A DNA stretch of 47,463 nucleotides from a bacterium (GTDB lineage: Bacteria > Chloroflexota > Dormibacteria > UBA8260 > Bog-877), in contig JAKABA010000018.1 of NCBI GenBank assembly GCA_021802115.1, forward strand, positions 1 through 47,463, read 5' to 3'. The position numbers and the translations under genes were made by a program. Position 1 is the stretch's first letter, and each line of letters begins with the position of its first letter. The notes beneath the pieces are model-generated. The model saw only the letters and a program-made list of their open reading frames with translations. It made no database searches and was not told the origin of the DNA. Shown one piece after another: positions 7,500 through 15,609 of the stretch.

Positions 7500-8132
7500 T
7501 CAGGCGTGGTTGCCGGTGAAGGCAAGCCACAATCCCAAGCAGGCGGTCACCGCTCCGCTGGCTCCGGTCGCGGCGCTGGCTCGGCGAGGAGACCTCGCCA
7601 GCCAGGAGTGAGCCCGCGCGCCGAGCAGCGCCCACGCCGAGTCGCCAATCAGCACCAGGACCACCCAGACCAGCCCCAGCTCCAGGATCTGGAGCGGGAC
7701 GCCACCCCTGGCTCGGTCAACGAACTCAGGCAGCACGACTACGAAGAAGAGGGCCGTCTTGGGATTGGTGACTCCGACCACCAGCCCGGCCCGGGCCACA
7801 GGCCAAGCCGCCCGGGGCGTTGGTCGTCCCGATACGTTCGGCAGGGAAGCCCGCCCGCGGCTGAGCCAGGTGCTCAGCCCGAGGAGGAGCAGGTATGCGG
7901 CGCCGGCCAGCTTCAGAAAGGTGAACGCGACCGCGGAGCTTTCAACCAGCTGTCCGATTCCGATCGCGACGGCAATCACCTGCAGGTACTGCCCCGCGGC
8001 GTTGCTCGCCACGGTCAGCAGCGCCCCCGCGCGTCCGAACAACACGGCTCGGCCCACAATGAAGATGACGCTTGGACCCGGAATGAGGATGAGCACCAGC
8101 GCCAGTCCGCAGAAGGCCAGAAGTCGCTCCAT
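7500..8132 (-). CDS. LysE/RhtB-family exporter
   Basis: A 210-residue membrane protein of the LysE translocator family, which exports amino acids or small metabolites across the cytoplasmic membrane by proton antiport. The family's N-terminal signature is present (IPGPSVIFIVGRAVLFGR), as is VGVTNPKTALFFVVVLPEF in the middle. About six hydrophobic segments are visible. ATG at 8132 is chosen because GGAGG lies 6 nt upstream; nine further codons upstream are open but lack a ribosome site. The substrate cannot be inferred. It may be co-transcribed with acetoacetyl-CoA synthetase. Confidence 0.88.
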   Translation of the reverse strand: MERLLAFCGLALVLILIPGPSVIFIVGRAVLFGRAGALLTVASNAAGQYLQVIAVAIGIGQLVESSAVAFTFLKLAGAAYLLLLGLSTWLSRGRASLPNVSGRPTPRAAWPVARAGLVVGVTNPKTALFFVVVLPEFVDRARGGVPLQILELGLVWVVLVLIGDSAWALLGARAHSWLARSPRRASAATGASGAVTACLGLWLAFTGNHA

Positions 8133-8259
8133 CGAAACCTCCAGCGAGGGCCGCGCCACCAGCTGGGGCGGGCTGCTCTCCCCCTGTGCACGGACTTTCG
8201 CCGCGGACGCCCCGCGCTGGGGCCTAATCCTAGATCAGTTGATCCGCCCCAGGGTCTGC

Positions 8260-8294
8260 TGGCCCCGACCGGCCCAAAGAGCCGATCGGGGCCA
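8260..8294. other. Inverted repeat (hairpin)
   Basis: TGGCCCCGA (8260-8268) pairs perfectly with TCGGGGCCA (8286-8294), with an inner CGGC/GCCG pair. It lies between lysE and the 129-residue gene. It has no T-tract, so it may be a regulatory or stability hairpin. Confidence 0.45.
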
Positions 8295-8388
8295 CCCTCC
8301 CGTCGGTTATCACCAGCTAAGCGACGACACTGGACAGCAAGCCGTTCTGCGGCGGCCAGCGGGGCCTTCCTGCCTCGGACACGGCGAC

Positions 8389-8412
8389 GGCCGGGGGACG
8401 GGTCCCCCGGCC
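8389..8412 (-). terminator. GC-rich terminator-like hairpin after the conserved hypothetical gene
   Basis: Perfect 11-bp stem GGCCGGGGGAC / GTCCCCCGGCC with a 2-nt centre, 8 nt after the stop of the minus-strand gene ending at 8420. There is no clear U-tract, as is common in high-GC genomes. Confidence 0.6.
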
Positions 8413-8419
8413 GCGGCGC

Positions 8420-8809
8420 TCAACCGACGAGTTCAGCCACCTTCTTGGCGAGCCTCTCCTCGATCTCCACGTTCCAGGCCATCTCGGCCACGTCCACTAC
8501 CAGGAACAGCTCCGAGATGAGCAGGGTCTCCACCGCAGCGATGCCGAGCCGCTCCAACCACTTGCCGACGCCGGTCCTGACCGTGAAATCGTCGGGATCG
8601 CCGGAGATCATGATCGTGAGGGCACGGTCGGCGTCGATGATTCCAGCCAGGAAGCCACCCTTCTTGGCCTGGACGATGTATCCGTGGGCGCTGCCGGGAG
8701 AACTCTGGACGGTGAATCCCTCGGACTTTAGGTAGCTCTCGATCGCCCCCTGCAACTGTGCCAAGTCCGTGTGCTTGCCCTGGAAATGCTGAACCTTCTC
8801 TCCTACCAT
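8420..8809 (-). CDS. Conserved hypothetical protein (129 residues)
   Basis: ATG at 8809 has GGAGG 6 nt upstream, and a strong hairpin follows the stop, so this is a convincing single gene. The N-terminal half (residues 15-85) alternates short strands and helices around YLKSEGFTVQSS, YIVQAKKGG and ADRALTIMISGDPDDFTVRTGVGKW. The C-terminal half carries an amphipathic or membrane-seeking stretch (AAVETLLISELFLVVDVAEM) and a charged helix. I know this pattern from uncharacterised small proteins that sometimes also carry a SHOCT or zinc-ribbon part, both absent here. Membrane association is likely; function unknown. Confidence 0.75.
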   Translation of the reverse strand: MVGEKVQHFQGKHTDLAQLQGAIESYLKSEGFTVQSSPGSAHGYIVQAKKGGFLAGIIDADRALTIMISGDPDDFTVRTGVGKWLERLGIAAVETLLISELFLVVDVAEMAWNVEIEERLAKKVAELVG

Positions 8810-8994
8810 GGGTGCCTCCGTTACCGGTTGCGTGGCTGAGCGAGGCCGAGCACGCCCCGGGGGCGGTGCCCAGTCGGCAGCGAGCCGTTCGCCTCGAGTC
8901 TAGGAGCGAGCGATTCCCGACGCCGGATCGAGTTCCGGCTCTGGCAGGGCAGGTGCCCCCGCGTGCTGGGGGCAGTTCTGCGGGATAGTTGTGA

Positions 8995-9546
8995 GTGATG
9001 CGCTTGCCCTACTGGCTCCTGTGGCTGGGCCTCCTGCTCCAGCGGCTGGCCGAGCTACGACGATCACGGGCCAACGCCGCTGGCATTAAGGGGTCACTCG
9101 CGGACCCTGAGGGCTACCCCCTCATGGTCACGGTCCATGTCGGCCTGTTCGTGTTCCCCGTGCTCGAGTCCAGGCTCACGCACGCCTCCAAGTCGGTAGC
9201 GGGCACCTGGGCGGCGGTGCTGCTGACCGCCGCCGTGCTGCGCCTGTCCAGCATCCACGCGCTGAGCCGCCAGTGGAACGTCCGCGGTCTGGTGCCGGCC
9301 GACCTGCACCCGGTGACCTCGGGTCCGTACCGCTTCATCCGTCACCCCAACTACCTGGCAGTCGCGGTCGAGGTCGCCGCGTTGCCGCTGGCAACGGGCG
9401 CGTGGCGGTCCGCCATCGGGCTGACCCTGGCGAACACCTGGGTGCTGCGCCGCAGGATACGAGCGGAGGAAAGACTGCTCTTCGCCAACCCGGACTACCG
9501 GCGCGCCTTCACCTCCAAGCGCCGCTTCATTCCGGGAGTGCTGTGA
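8995..9546 (+). CDS. ICMT-family membrane methyltransferase (SrsB/BpsB-like)
   Basis: A 183-residue polytopic protein of the isoprenylcysteine carboxyl methyltransferase family, an integral-membrane SAM-dependent enzyme. The signature region is intact: LHPVTSGPYRFIRHPNYLAV, then RIRAEERLL and YRRAF near the end. Several hydrophobic helices precede it. Bacterial relatives beside type III polyketide synthases, SrsB in Streptomyces and BpsB in Bacillus, methylate phenolic lipids or alkylpyrones. The PKS here is 1.1 kb away on the other strand. GTG at 8995 and ATG at 8998 are both possible starts; GATAGT ends at 8989, which would make the message nearly leaderless. The gene converges on the SnoaL-like gene. 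Confidence 0.85.
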   Translation: MMRLPYWLLWLGLLLQRLAELRRSRANAAGIKGSLADPEGYPLMVTVHVGLFVFPVLESRLTHASKSVAGTWAAVLLTAAVLRLSSIHALSRQWNVRGLVPADLHPVTSGPYRFIRHPNYLAVAVEVAALPLATGAWRSAIGLTLANTWVLRRRIRAEERLLFANPDYRRAFTSKRRFIPGVL

Positions 9547-9574
9547 TGGGCCAAGCGGCGACCGGGAACGCAGG

Positions 9575-9952
9575 TCAGCGCCCACCCAGCTTGATGTACT
9601 GGTCGGGGTCGAAGACCAGCCGGATAGTGGTGATCAGCCCCTCGCGCAACTCGAAGAATTCGGCAAACCGCAGCGGCCCACCCGGGAGCTCCGCGTCGTA
9701 GAGGGCGGCCGCCTGGCCGGCGCCGACGACCAGCTGGCACATCACCAGGCCGCGGGTTGTCCCCACGAACCCAGCAACTCCCTGGACAAACGGGTCCGCT
9801 CCAATCCGATGGCCCGCGATCGGCCCCTCAAACACCAGGTCGGACGCGAGCAGTGCGCCAAGCCGGACGGGATCGAACTCGTCGGCCCCACCCTGCAGGA
9901 TCTGGTAGTACTCATCGACGGTCTTGGCCAGTGCACCGTCCAGGTCACTCAA
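9575..9952 (-). CDS. SnoaL/NTF2-like protein
   Basis: A 125-residue protein with the NTF2-like cone-fold pattern: an N-terminal helix (VDEYYQILQ), LVFEGPIAGHRIGADPFVQG, a strand region with QLVVGAGQAAALYDAEL, and a closing FFELREGLITTIRLVFDP that is characteristic of SnoaL-like cyclases and isomerases. Such proteins bind small hydrophobic ligands; some act in polyketide tailoring, many are uncharacterised. The TTG start at 9952 is supported by GGGAGG with a suitable gap. Its place between the ICMT methyltransferase and the type III PKS hints at a role in the same pathway, but this is inference. Confidence 0.75.
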   Translation of the reverse strand: MSDLDGALAKTVDEYYQILQGGADEFDPVRLGALLASDLVFEGPIAGHRIGADPFVQGVAGFVGTTRGLVMCQLVVGAGQAAALYDAELPGGPLRFAEFFELREGLITTIRLVFDPDQYIKLGGR

Positions 9953-10661
9953 CGCTCATCCTCCCCTACGCTCCCGAACCGCTGGCGCCGCGCCGGTCGC
10001 CGCAGCATACCGCCCGAGTCCCGGCACCGGTGGGCCACCGAGCGGGGCCGTGGGACGGCGAGGCCAAGCGGGGATGGTTTCAAGCAGTCCGGTCGATCCG
10101 ATGCCCGACTCCCAGAGGCGCACCAAGCCAACTTGTCCGCGGCATCTCCTCTGCGGTGACCCCATCGCGGGCGCACCGTGCCCGAGCCAGGCTCGGCGGA
10201 CGGCGGCGCGACCGCCAGGCGCCGAGTGCAGAGGGTTCCGAGGTGAGCTGTCTGCGGGGACCCAACATGACCAGATTGCGCCAGAAGGCAGCACCCGGCC
10301 GGCGCCCGGTTGGTCCAGTGCTGCCCCAGGGCAGGCCCCACCAGGAATCGACCCCGCCCAAGTTCCCGAACGCGCTCCCGCGGGTCCCGACCTGGACGAG
10401 ACGTCCCTCGTGGCCCGCAGAGTGGCGCGAACTGGGCCGACCACTCCACGCCATTCCTGGACCACGCCCAACCACGCTCTCTCTGGCCCGTCGGAGCCGG
10501 CTCCAAGCCCTGAAGGCCCGGTCGCTGGGCTCCGCCGGGCGGTATGACGTGGGGGCCGGTCCAGGCCGTCCAAGAGTGGGCGATTGGTCGGCGGGACAGG
10601 CTCTGGCCACCGAGCCGAGCCCGCCGTAGAGGAAGCGGGCGGTCCTGCCCACCGCTCCTCG
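9953..10661. other. 710-bp stretch with no recognisable gene
   Basis: Very GC-rich DNA in which several frames on both strands stay open simply because stop codons are rare. None shows a known motif, a ribosome site or normal amino-acid composition; all are rich in Arg, Pro, Ser and Gly. I see no repeat array. It separates the SnoaL-like gene from the PKS. Confidence 0.55.
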
Positions 10662-11666
10662 TCACGCCTCGACGCTGATCGATCCGGCTGTGAGTTGCAG
10701 GAGCTCCACCGAGACGCCCGGACCGAAGGCCATCGCCAGACCGCAGCCGGCATCAGGCTGCAGGCGGGACAAGACGAAGAGCAGCGAGGCCGACGAGAGG
10801 TTTCCCACTTCGCGAAAGGAAGCGCGCGACGCTGCCAACCCGAACGGAGGGAGTGACAGGGCACGCTCGACAGCGTCGAAGATCCGGGGCCCACCGGCGT
10901 GAACCGCGTAGAAGCTCATCTCCTGACCCCCAAAGCTGGTCACCAGCTCCGTCAACGCGGCCTCCAGCCGGCCCGGGAGGTGCCGGTCCAGCACCGGGTG
11001 AAACCCGCCGTCCCGTAGTTGGAACCCCAGCAGGTGCTCGGTGTTGGGGATGAGCCGGGACCCCGCCTTGGTGATGTGCAGCCCGGGGCCGTCGTCCCGC
11101 AGCACGGCGGCCGCCGCCCCGTCGCCGAACACGAGTGCGGCAGTGAGGTTGTCGAGGCTCAGATCGTCGGGGTCGAACGTCAACGAACACAACTCGACGC
11201 ACACCACCAGCACGATCGCGGTGCGCTCCGCCTGGAGGTGGCGATGGGCTGCGGCCAGGGCGGCCCCGCCTCCGGAGCACCCCAGTTCAGTTAGCGGCAG
11301 GCGCAGCACCGAGGGCTTGAAGCCCATCGAGTTGGAAAGCCGGACATCCAGGGCGGGAACCATGTAGCCGGTGCAGGACACGGATATCAAGAGGTCGACC
11401 TGGGACGGCGACACTCCCGCGCTCGCCAGAGCGCGGCTCGCCGCGACCTCGGCCAGCCTCGGAGCCTCTTCAGAGTAGACCGCCATCCGCTCTGCGATCG
11501 TGCGGGGGCGAAAGGTCACGTCGACGGGCCGCACCAGATAGCGAGTCACCGGCTCGACCGCCAGCGCGGTCAGATGGGGCCAGTGACCCGCGATCACGGA
11601 TCGTCCCTCGTCGGCCGCAAGGCGGTAAGAGGGAAGCGCCAGGCCCACACTGGCTATGGTGGTCAT
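10662..11666 (-). CDS. Type III polyketide synthase (alkylresorcinol/alkylpyrone synthase-like, SrsA-like)
   Basis: A 334-residue homodimeric ketosynthase of the chalcone/stilbene synthase superfamily. The catalytic triad is visible: Cys in LTELGCSGGGAAL, His in YAVHAGGPRIFD (usually HPGGP, here HAGGP) and Asn in VGNLSSAS. AALVFGDGAAAAVL and the C-terminal GLAMAFGPGVSVE loop are also typical. Such enzymes extend a fatty acyl-CoA with malonyl-CoA and cyclise it to resorcinols or pyrones. It starts 3 nt after the stop of the flavoprotein gene, forming an operon like SrsA with SrsC. The acyl starter cannot be read from the sequence. Confidence 0.92.
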   Translation of the reverse strand: MTTIASVGLALPSYRLAADEGRSVIAGHWPHLTALAVEPVTRYLVRPVDVTFRPRTIAERMAVYSEEAPRLAEVAASRALASAGVSPSQVDLLISVSCTGYMVPALDVRLSNSMGFKPSVLRLPLTELGCSGGGAALAAAHRHLQAERTAIVLVVCVELCSLTFDPDDLSLDNLTAALVFGDGAAAAVLRDDGPGLHITKAGSRLIPNTEHLLGFQLRDGGFHPVLDRHLPGRLEAALTELVTSFGGQEMSFYAVHAGGPRIFDAVERALSLPPFGLAASRASFREVGNLSSASLLFVLSRLQPDAGCGLAMAFGPGVSVELLQLTAGSISVEA

Positions 11667-11669
11667 CGG

Positions 11670-12779
11670 CTAAGCGAGGCCCAACAGGGCAGCCCAGTCC
11701 AGAGGGCGCAGAAGCCCCACGCCCGCGAGCCCCTGGTTCACCGTGAGCAGCCGCTGGAGGGCGACCGGGCGACGCCGCAACCCGTGCACCGCTCGGCGAC
11801 TCAGGGTATCGGAGCCACCCAGGCGGAGTGCCATGCGCGTGACCAGCAGCCGCCTTCTCCACTGATGGTGACAGAGGGCCCGATATCGGGCCGGAGCTGA
11901 CGCGGGGTCGTCGGTGAGAAGCCGCGCCAACCACCGTGCCTGCTGCAGCCCGGCGGTCATGGCGTCGCCGGTCACAGGATCGAGGAACCCCGCGGCATCT
12001 CCGACCAGGAAGACGCGAGCGCAGGACACCGCTCGCGGCCTTACGAAGAAGGGTCCAGCTCCGCTCAGGCGGCCAACCAGCGGAGCCGTGCGCAGATCCG
12101 GTCGGGCGGACCCGAGGAGGCGCCGGTAGGTACCCTGAACCGAACCGCCGCGGTCCCGGAGGCAGCCCCGGGGTCCCAGAACCGCGAAGAGCACCTCTTC
12201 TTTCCCCGCCGGGGCAAGGTAGGTCTCGACCTCGCCAAACAGGGTCACTTCGACGTCGGGGATCATTGTGGGGGTGGCCAAGTGTCCCACCACGCCGAAG
12301 CGATGGCGCCCCCTTGGTACACCGGTCCACCCCATGAGACGTGAGACGGTCGAGCGGAGGCCGTCGGCTCCGATCACGGTACCGGCGGATATGGTACCCG
12401 TTGAAGTTTGCAGCTCGACTCGGTCCTCCAGGACCCGCATGCCCAGGACCCGGACCCCGGTGACGACCTTGGCGCGCGATGCCAGGAGGGCGTCCAAGCG
12501 CAAGCGCCTGGTCCCGAAGCCGCATCCCTCGCGGAAGTCGCTGCGGACCGACTCGCCTCCGGGTAGACGGTAGCGCACCCCGGCGATGGTTGGAAATCCA
12601 GCCTGCTGAAGGGAGATGCCCAGCGACTCCAGAATGGCCGCCCCCGCCGGCATGAGACCCTCGCCACAGGGTTTGTCGCGCGGGTACTGGCGGGCGTCGA
12701 AGACGGTCGCGCTCGGGATCATCAGCCCCACCGCACAGCCGATCGGGCCCCCTCCCACAACCGCCACGGGGAGATCCAT
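11670..12779 (-). CDS. FAD-dependent hydroxylase/reductase (SrsC-like, geranylgeranyl reductase superfamily)
   Basis: A 369-residue flavoprotein. The FAD Rossmann motif VVGGGPIGCAVGL is at residues 7-19, KPCGEGLMPAG follows near 40, and the second FAD motif VFLVGDAAGFLDPVTGDAM lies at about 265-283. These place it among group A flavin monooxygenases and geranylgeranyl-reductase-like enzymes. In the Streptomyces srs locus a related flavoprotein, SrsC, hydroxylates alkylresorcinols to phenolic lipid quinols. Its 3-nt spacing to the PKS supports that role here. TAGCTT lies 8 nt before the ATG on the coding strand, so transcription may begin just ahead of it. A saturating role on polyprenyl chains is the alternative. 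Confidence 0.85.
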   Translation of the reverse strand: MDLPVAVVGGGPIGCAVGLMIPSATVFDARQYPRDKPCGEGLMPAGAAILESLGISLQQAGFPTIAGVRYRLPGGESVRSDFREGCGFGTRRLRLDALLASRAKVVTGVRVLGMRVLEDRVELQTSTGTISAGTVIGADGLRSTVSRLMGWTGVPRGRHRFGVVGHLATPTMIPDVEVTLFGEVETYLAPAGKEEVLFAVLGPRGCLRDRGGSVQGTYRRLLGSARPDLRTAPLVGRLSGAGPFFVRPRAVSCARVFLVGDAAGFLDPVTGDAMTAGLQQARWLARLLTDDPASAPARYRALCHHQWRRRLLVTRMALRLGGSDTLSRRAVHGLRRRPVALQRLLTVNQGLAGVGLLRPLDWAALLGLA

Positions 12780-12815
12780 GTGCGCTCAAGCTACCAGACG
12801 CGTGCCCGACGTCCC

Positions 12816-13874
12816 TCAGCGGTGAGCCGGACCGCAGAGACCAGCCTTCCCAGAGTGCCCCCGCTTTCGTCTCCCACCGGGTTGCGCCCGCTTGGCGGCC
12901 ACCGCCGCTCTCTCCGTCTTCAGCTTCTGCCAGCTCAGAACCCGGTCCGAGGTGATCGTCCCGGCCGCCACGGCCGCGGAGACGGCGCACCCGGGTTCGG
13001 TTCGGTGAGCGCAGTCTCTGAACTTACAGTCGGCGGCGAGCCGCTCGACCTCCGCGAAGGCGACCTCCAACCCATCGTTCTGCAGCCACAGCCCGACGGA
13101 TCGCATGCCCGGGGTGTCCAGCAATATGCCGCCCCCGGGGACCACCAGCAACTCCCGGTGGGTGGTGGTGTGCCTCCCCTTACCGTCCGACCGCACCGCT
13201 CCGGTGGGCATGGACAGCGACTCGGTCAGCGCGTTTACCAAGCTGGACTTTCCGGCTCCGGACGGCCCGATCAGAGCAACGGTCAGGCCCGGCTTGAGGT
13301 GCTGATCGCGCAGCTCCTGGAGCCCATCGCCGGTTACGGTGCTGGAGGTCACCACCCCGGCCCCCCCGGCCACCCGCGCGGCGAGCTCGACCAGATGGCG
13401 GAGCTCGTTGGGCGCGCGACAGTCCGCCTTGGAGAGCACGACCACCGGGCGGGCGCCACTGTCCCAGGCCAAGGCCAGATAGCGCTGCAGAGCATGCGGG
13501 TTGAGCTCCCGGTCCAGTGCGTGCACCAGCAGCGCTCTGTCGACGTTGGCGGCCACCACCTGGGCTTCGGTCGCGGCGCCCGCCCCTCGACGGAGAAAGG
13601 CTGATCGGCGCGCAAGCAACCCGACCACCCTTTGCTCACCTACAGAGCCAGGCCCGGGCGACATGACCACCCAATCCCCCGTTGCTATGTGGAACCCCTG
13701 ATAGCCGGCGCGAACCGGTGTGGGAGTGAGCACCGTGCAGCAGCGGCGGTCGATGCGCGACACCCGACCGACCGCGGACTTTGGAGCCGCGATCAGCGCC
13801 AGTTCGCGGGCGCGCTCATCGTCCCAGCCCAGGGGTTCCAGTGATGCGAAGTCTTGCAGCAAGCGAGCGGTCAA
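12816..13874 (-). CDS. rsgA: Ribosome small-subunit-dependent GTPase A
   Basis: A 352-residue circularly permuted GTPase that helps late 30S subunit maturation in the cytosol. An N-terminal OB-fold (about 30-100) is followed by NVDRALLVHALDRELNP, the permuted G4 (VVLSKAD), G1 (LIGPSGAGKSSLVNAL), the TTTHREL switch, G3 (LLDTPGMRS), and a C-terminal zinc knuckle with CKFRDCAH and EPGC. The upstream frame is open, but TTG at 13874 has AGGAGG 7 nt before it and gives the family length. The flavoprotein gene begins 36 bp downstream in the same direction. Confidence 0.93.
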   Translation of the reverse strand: MTARLLQDFASLEPLGWDDERARELALIAAPKSAVGRVSRIDRRCCTVLTPTPVRAGYQGFHIATGDWVVMSPGPGSVGEQRVVGLLARRSAFLRRGAGAATEAQVVAANVDRALLVHALDRELNPHALQRYLALAWDSGARPVVVLSKADCRAPNELRHLVELAARVAGGAGVVTSSTVTGDGLQELRDQHLKPGLTVALIGPSGAGKSSLVNALTESLSMPTGAVRSDGKGRHTTTHRELLVVPGGGILLDTPGMRSVGLWLQNDGLEVAFAEVERLAADCKFRDCAHRTEPGCAVSAAVAAGTITSDRVLSWQKLKTERAAVAAKRAQPGGRRKRGHSGKAGLCGPAHR

Positions 13875-14105
13875 GGACGACCTCCTAGTGGGAGGTGCCC
13901 GGCCGCAAGGCTCAGATGGGAGATGCCACCAGAGAAAGCCGGGCACTTGTGGTGCTGTCAGTTCGGAAGTGCGAGAGCGGCGATCTGAGATCACAAGCCA
14001 TTGAACTCACCTCCTCGAACTCCAGCGTGGCCGACTTGAAAGCCCACTCTAGCAATGGCCATCTCCTAGCGCAACCGCAACCACGAGCCGGCCGACTCGG
14101 CCAGC
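13875..14105. other. Intergenic region upstream of rsgA
   Basis: About 230 bp between the RibD-like gene and rsgA. It contains the rsgA ribosome site and a short perfect palindrome, GATCTGAGATC. No gene is seen. Confidence 0.4.
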
Positions 14106-14933
14106 TCATGGTTGGGGCGCCGGCTGTCGCAGCCGGTAGCGCAGGAGGAGGTGGTCGCCAGCCCGCCGCACCGCCAACAGATGGGCTGGCGGGATCCCCT
14201 CCCCAAGGAGGTCAACACTGCCTGCGAAGCCGGCACGGCCTGCCTGGGCCGGCCTACCGGCCACGGCCGGAGAAAGGGTGAGGAACAGCTCATCGACCAG
14301 GGAGAGTTGGAGAAGCTGCCCCATGGAGGTCGGCCCAGCTTCGGTCAGCACCGCGCGGTGGCCGCGATGTTGGAGTTCGGTGGCCAGCCACTGCCAATCC
14401 ATGCGGGTGTCCGCGTACCCCAGCCAGCCAACTGCGGATGCGAGCCGGTGCCTCAGAACGGGCAGCCTCGACTCGGGCGCCACCACCAGCGCAGGCCCTT
14501 GGAGGGCGGGGTGCTCAGGGTCCAGGTCTCCTGAGCCCACCACGACCACCAGCTGCGGTTCGGCCGCTCTGCGCAGCCGGCGCCTGAGCTCCTGGAACTC
14601 CGGGGCCAAGGATGGATACGCCCGCTCCGCGGTCCACTTGGTGCCGGGACTGTCGCGCAAAGTCCCGGCGCCGACCACAACCGCATCCGCGCACGCTCGC
14701 AGCAAAGCCATTGAGAACCGGTCGGCCTGGCTGTGGCCCGAGAGCAGCGATCCCACATGCATCCTGCCCGGCACCCTGACCACCCCGTCGAGGCTGGAGA
14801 CGAAATTGGCGTACCACAGCGGTTCAGAGAAGCCCAGTCCACCGCCGTAGTGGGCGCGGAGTGGCTCCGGCAGCGGATACTCGGCGAGCCCGCTGGCCTG
14901 GAACAGCAGCTCCACGAGATCAGCTCCAGCCAT
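14106..14933 (-). CDS. RibD C-terminal/dihydrofolate-reductase-fold NADPH reductase
   Basis: A 275-residue protein of the RibD_C family, which shares the DHFR fold. Visible motifs are YANFVSSLDGVV at the substrate strand, DAVVVGAGTLRDS, and the nucleotide-binding LTEAGPTSMGQLLQ followed by LVDELFLTLSPAVAGR. There is no N-terminal deaminase domain, so it is not a full riboflavin RibD. Overlap with the SDR gene and closeness to folE suggest a pterin rather than flavin substrate, for example an alternative dihydrofolate reductase; that is inference. ATG at 14933 overlaps the SDR stop by 14 nt and is preferred to the longer frame. Confidence 0.78.
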   Translation of the reverse strand: MAGADLVELLFQASGLAEYPLPEPLRAHYGGGLGFSEPLWYANFVSSLDGVVRVPGRMHVGSLLSGHSQADRFSMALLRACADAVVVGAGTLRDSPGTKWTAERAYPSLAPEFQELRRRLRRAAEPQLVVVVGSGDLDPEHPALQGPALVVAPESRLPVLRHRLASAVGWLGYADTRMDWQWLATELQHRGHRAVLTEAGPTSMGQLLQLSLVDELFLTLSPAVAGRPAQAGRAGFAGSVDLLGEGIPPAHLLAVRRAGDHLLLRYRLRQPAPQP

Positions 14934-15609
14934 ACACCGGGATCGCGCCGCCGCTGATCGGCCACCCGTCCGGCCCAAGCAGGAACGCGATGACCCTGGC
15001 GATGGCCTGGGGAGGGACCGCGCGGGTGCTGTCCCCGCCCAGGCGGTCCCGATTCGAGGGAGTGTCTATCACCGACGGCAGCACGGCGTTCACCCTCACC
15101 CGGTGAGGCGCCAGCTCCGCGGCGAGGACCTCGGTGAGTCGAACCACTCCGGCCTTGGCGACCGCGTAGGCGGCGCTCTGGGCGCCTGCGACCCTGGCAG
15201 CTCTGGAGCTCACATTGACAATGGCACCCGCGCCTCGCTGGGCGAGGCGCGGCGCTGCCTCCCGGCACGCCAGCCAGGCTGAGTCGAGATTCACCTGAAG
15301 GCTTTCGCGGTAGGTCGGCCAGGTGGTGTCGGCGACGGTGCCGACCTGAAAGCCGCCCACCAGATTGACCGCGGCCACCACTTCGCCAAGCCCATCGATG
15401 CGGCGCCAGAGCGAGGCGACCGAATCTGGGTCGATGAGGTCAGCCCCCAGCCGGACCACAGCGCCCCTCTTGCCGCTGGTGGGCTCTGCCACCTCCTCAA
15501 ATCCGGGCCTGCCCACCGCCACGACCGTGGTCGTCCCGGCGGCCAGCACCTCGACGACCGCCCGCCCGAGGGATCCGGCGGCGCCCGCGACGACGGTGAG
15601 CTCCCTCAC
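14920..15609 (-). CDS. Short-chain dehydrogenase/reductase (possible pterin reductase)
   Basis: A 229-residue classical SDR. The cofactor motif GAAGSLGRA is at residues 9-17, NLVGG stands at the NNAG position, the catalytic Ser is in VNVSSRAA, and YAVAK holds the Tyr and Lys. PHRVRVNAVLPSVIDT follows. It uses NAD(P)H to reduce a carbonyl or pteridine. The GTG start overlaps the folE stop by one base, and its own end overlaps the RibD-like gene, so the three are translationally coupled. Pteridine reductases and sepiapterin reductases are SDRs, which suits this context, but sequence alone does not fix the substrate. Confidence 0.8.
   Translation of the reverse strand: MRELTVVAGAAGSLGRAVVEVLAAGTTTVVAVGRPGFEEVAEPTSGKRGAVVRLGADLIDPDSVASLWRRIDGLGEVVAAVNLVGGFQVGTVADTTWPTYRESLQVNLDSAWLACREAAPRLAQRGAGAIVNVSSRAARVAGAQSAAYAVAKAGVVRLTEVLAAELAPHRVRVNAVLPSVIDTPSNRDRLGGDSTRAVPPQAIARVIAFLLGPDGWPISGGAIPVYGWS

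Noticed and set aside
9757..10629. 290-codon plus-strand frame and overlapping 190-312-codon minus-strand frames
   Set aside because: They overlap one another in several frames and have unnatural composition; none has a start signal or family match. They also overlap confident neighbouring genes.
11470..12990. 506-codon minus-strand frame across the PKS-flavoprotein junction
   Set aside because: It is out of frame with the flavoprotein gene. It is Arg/Gly-rich and crosses three genes with clear motifs in the correct frame.
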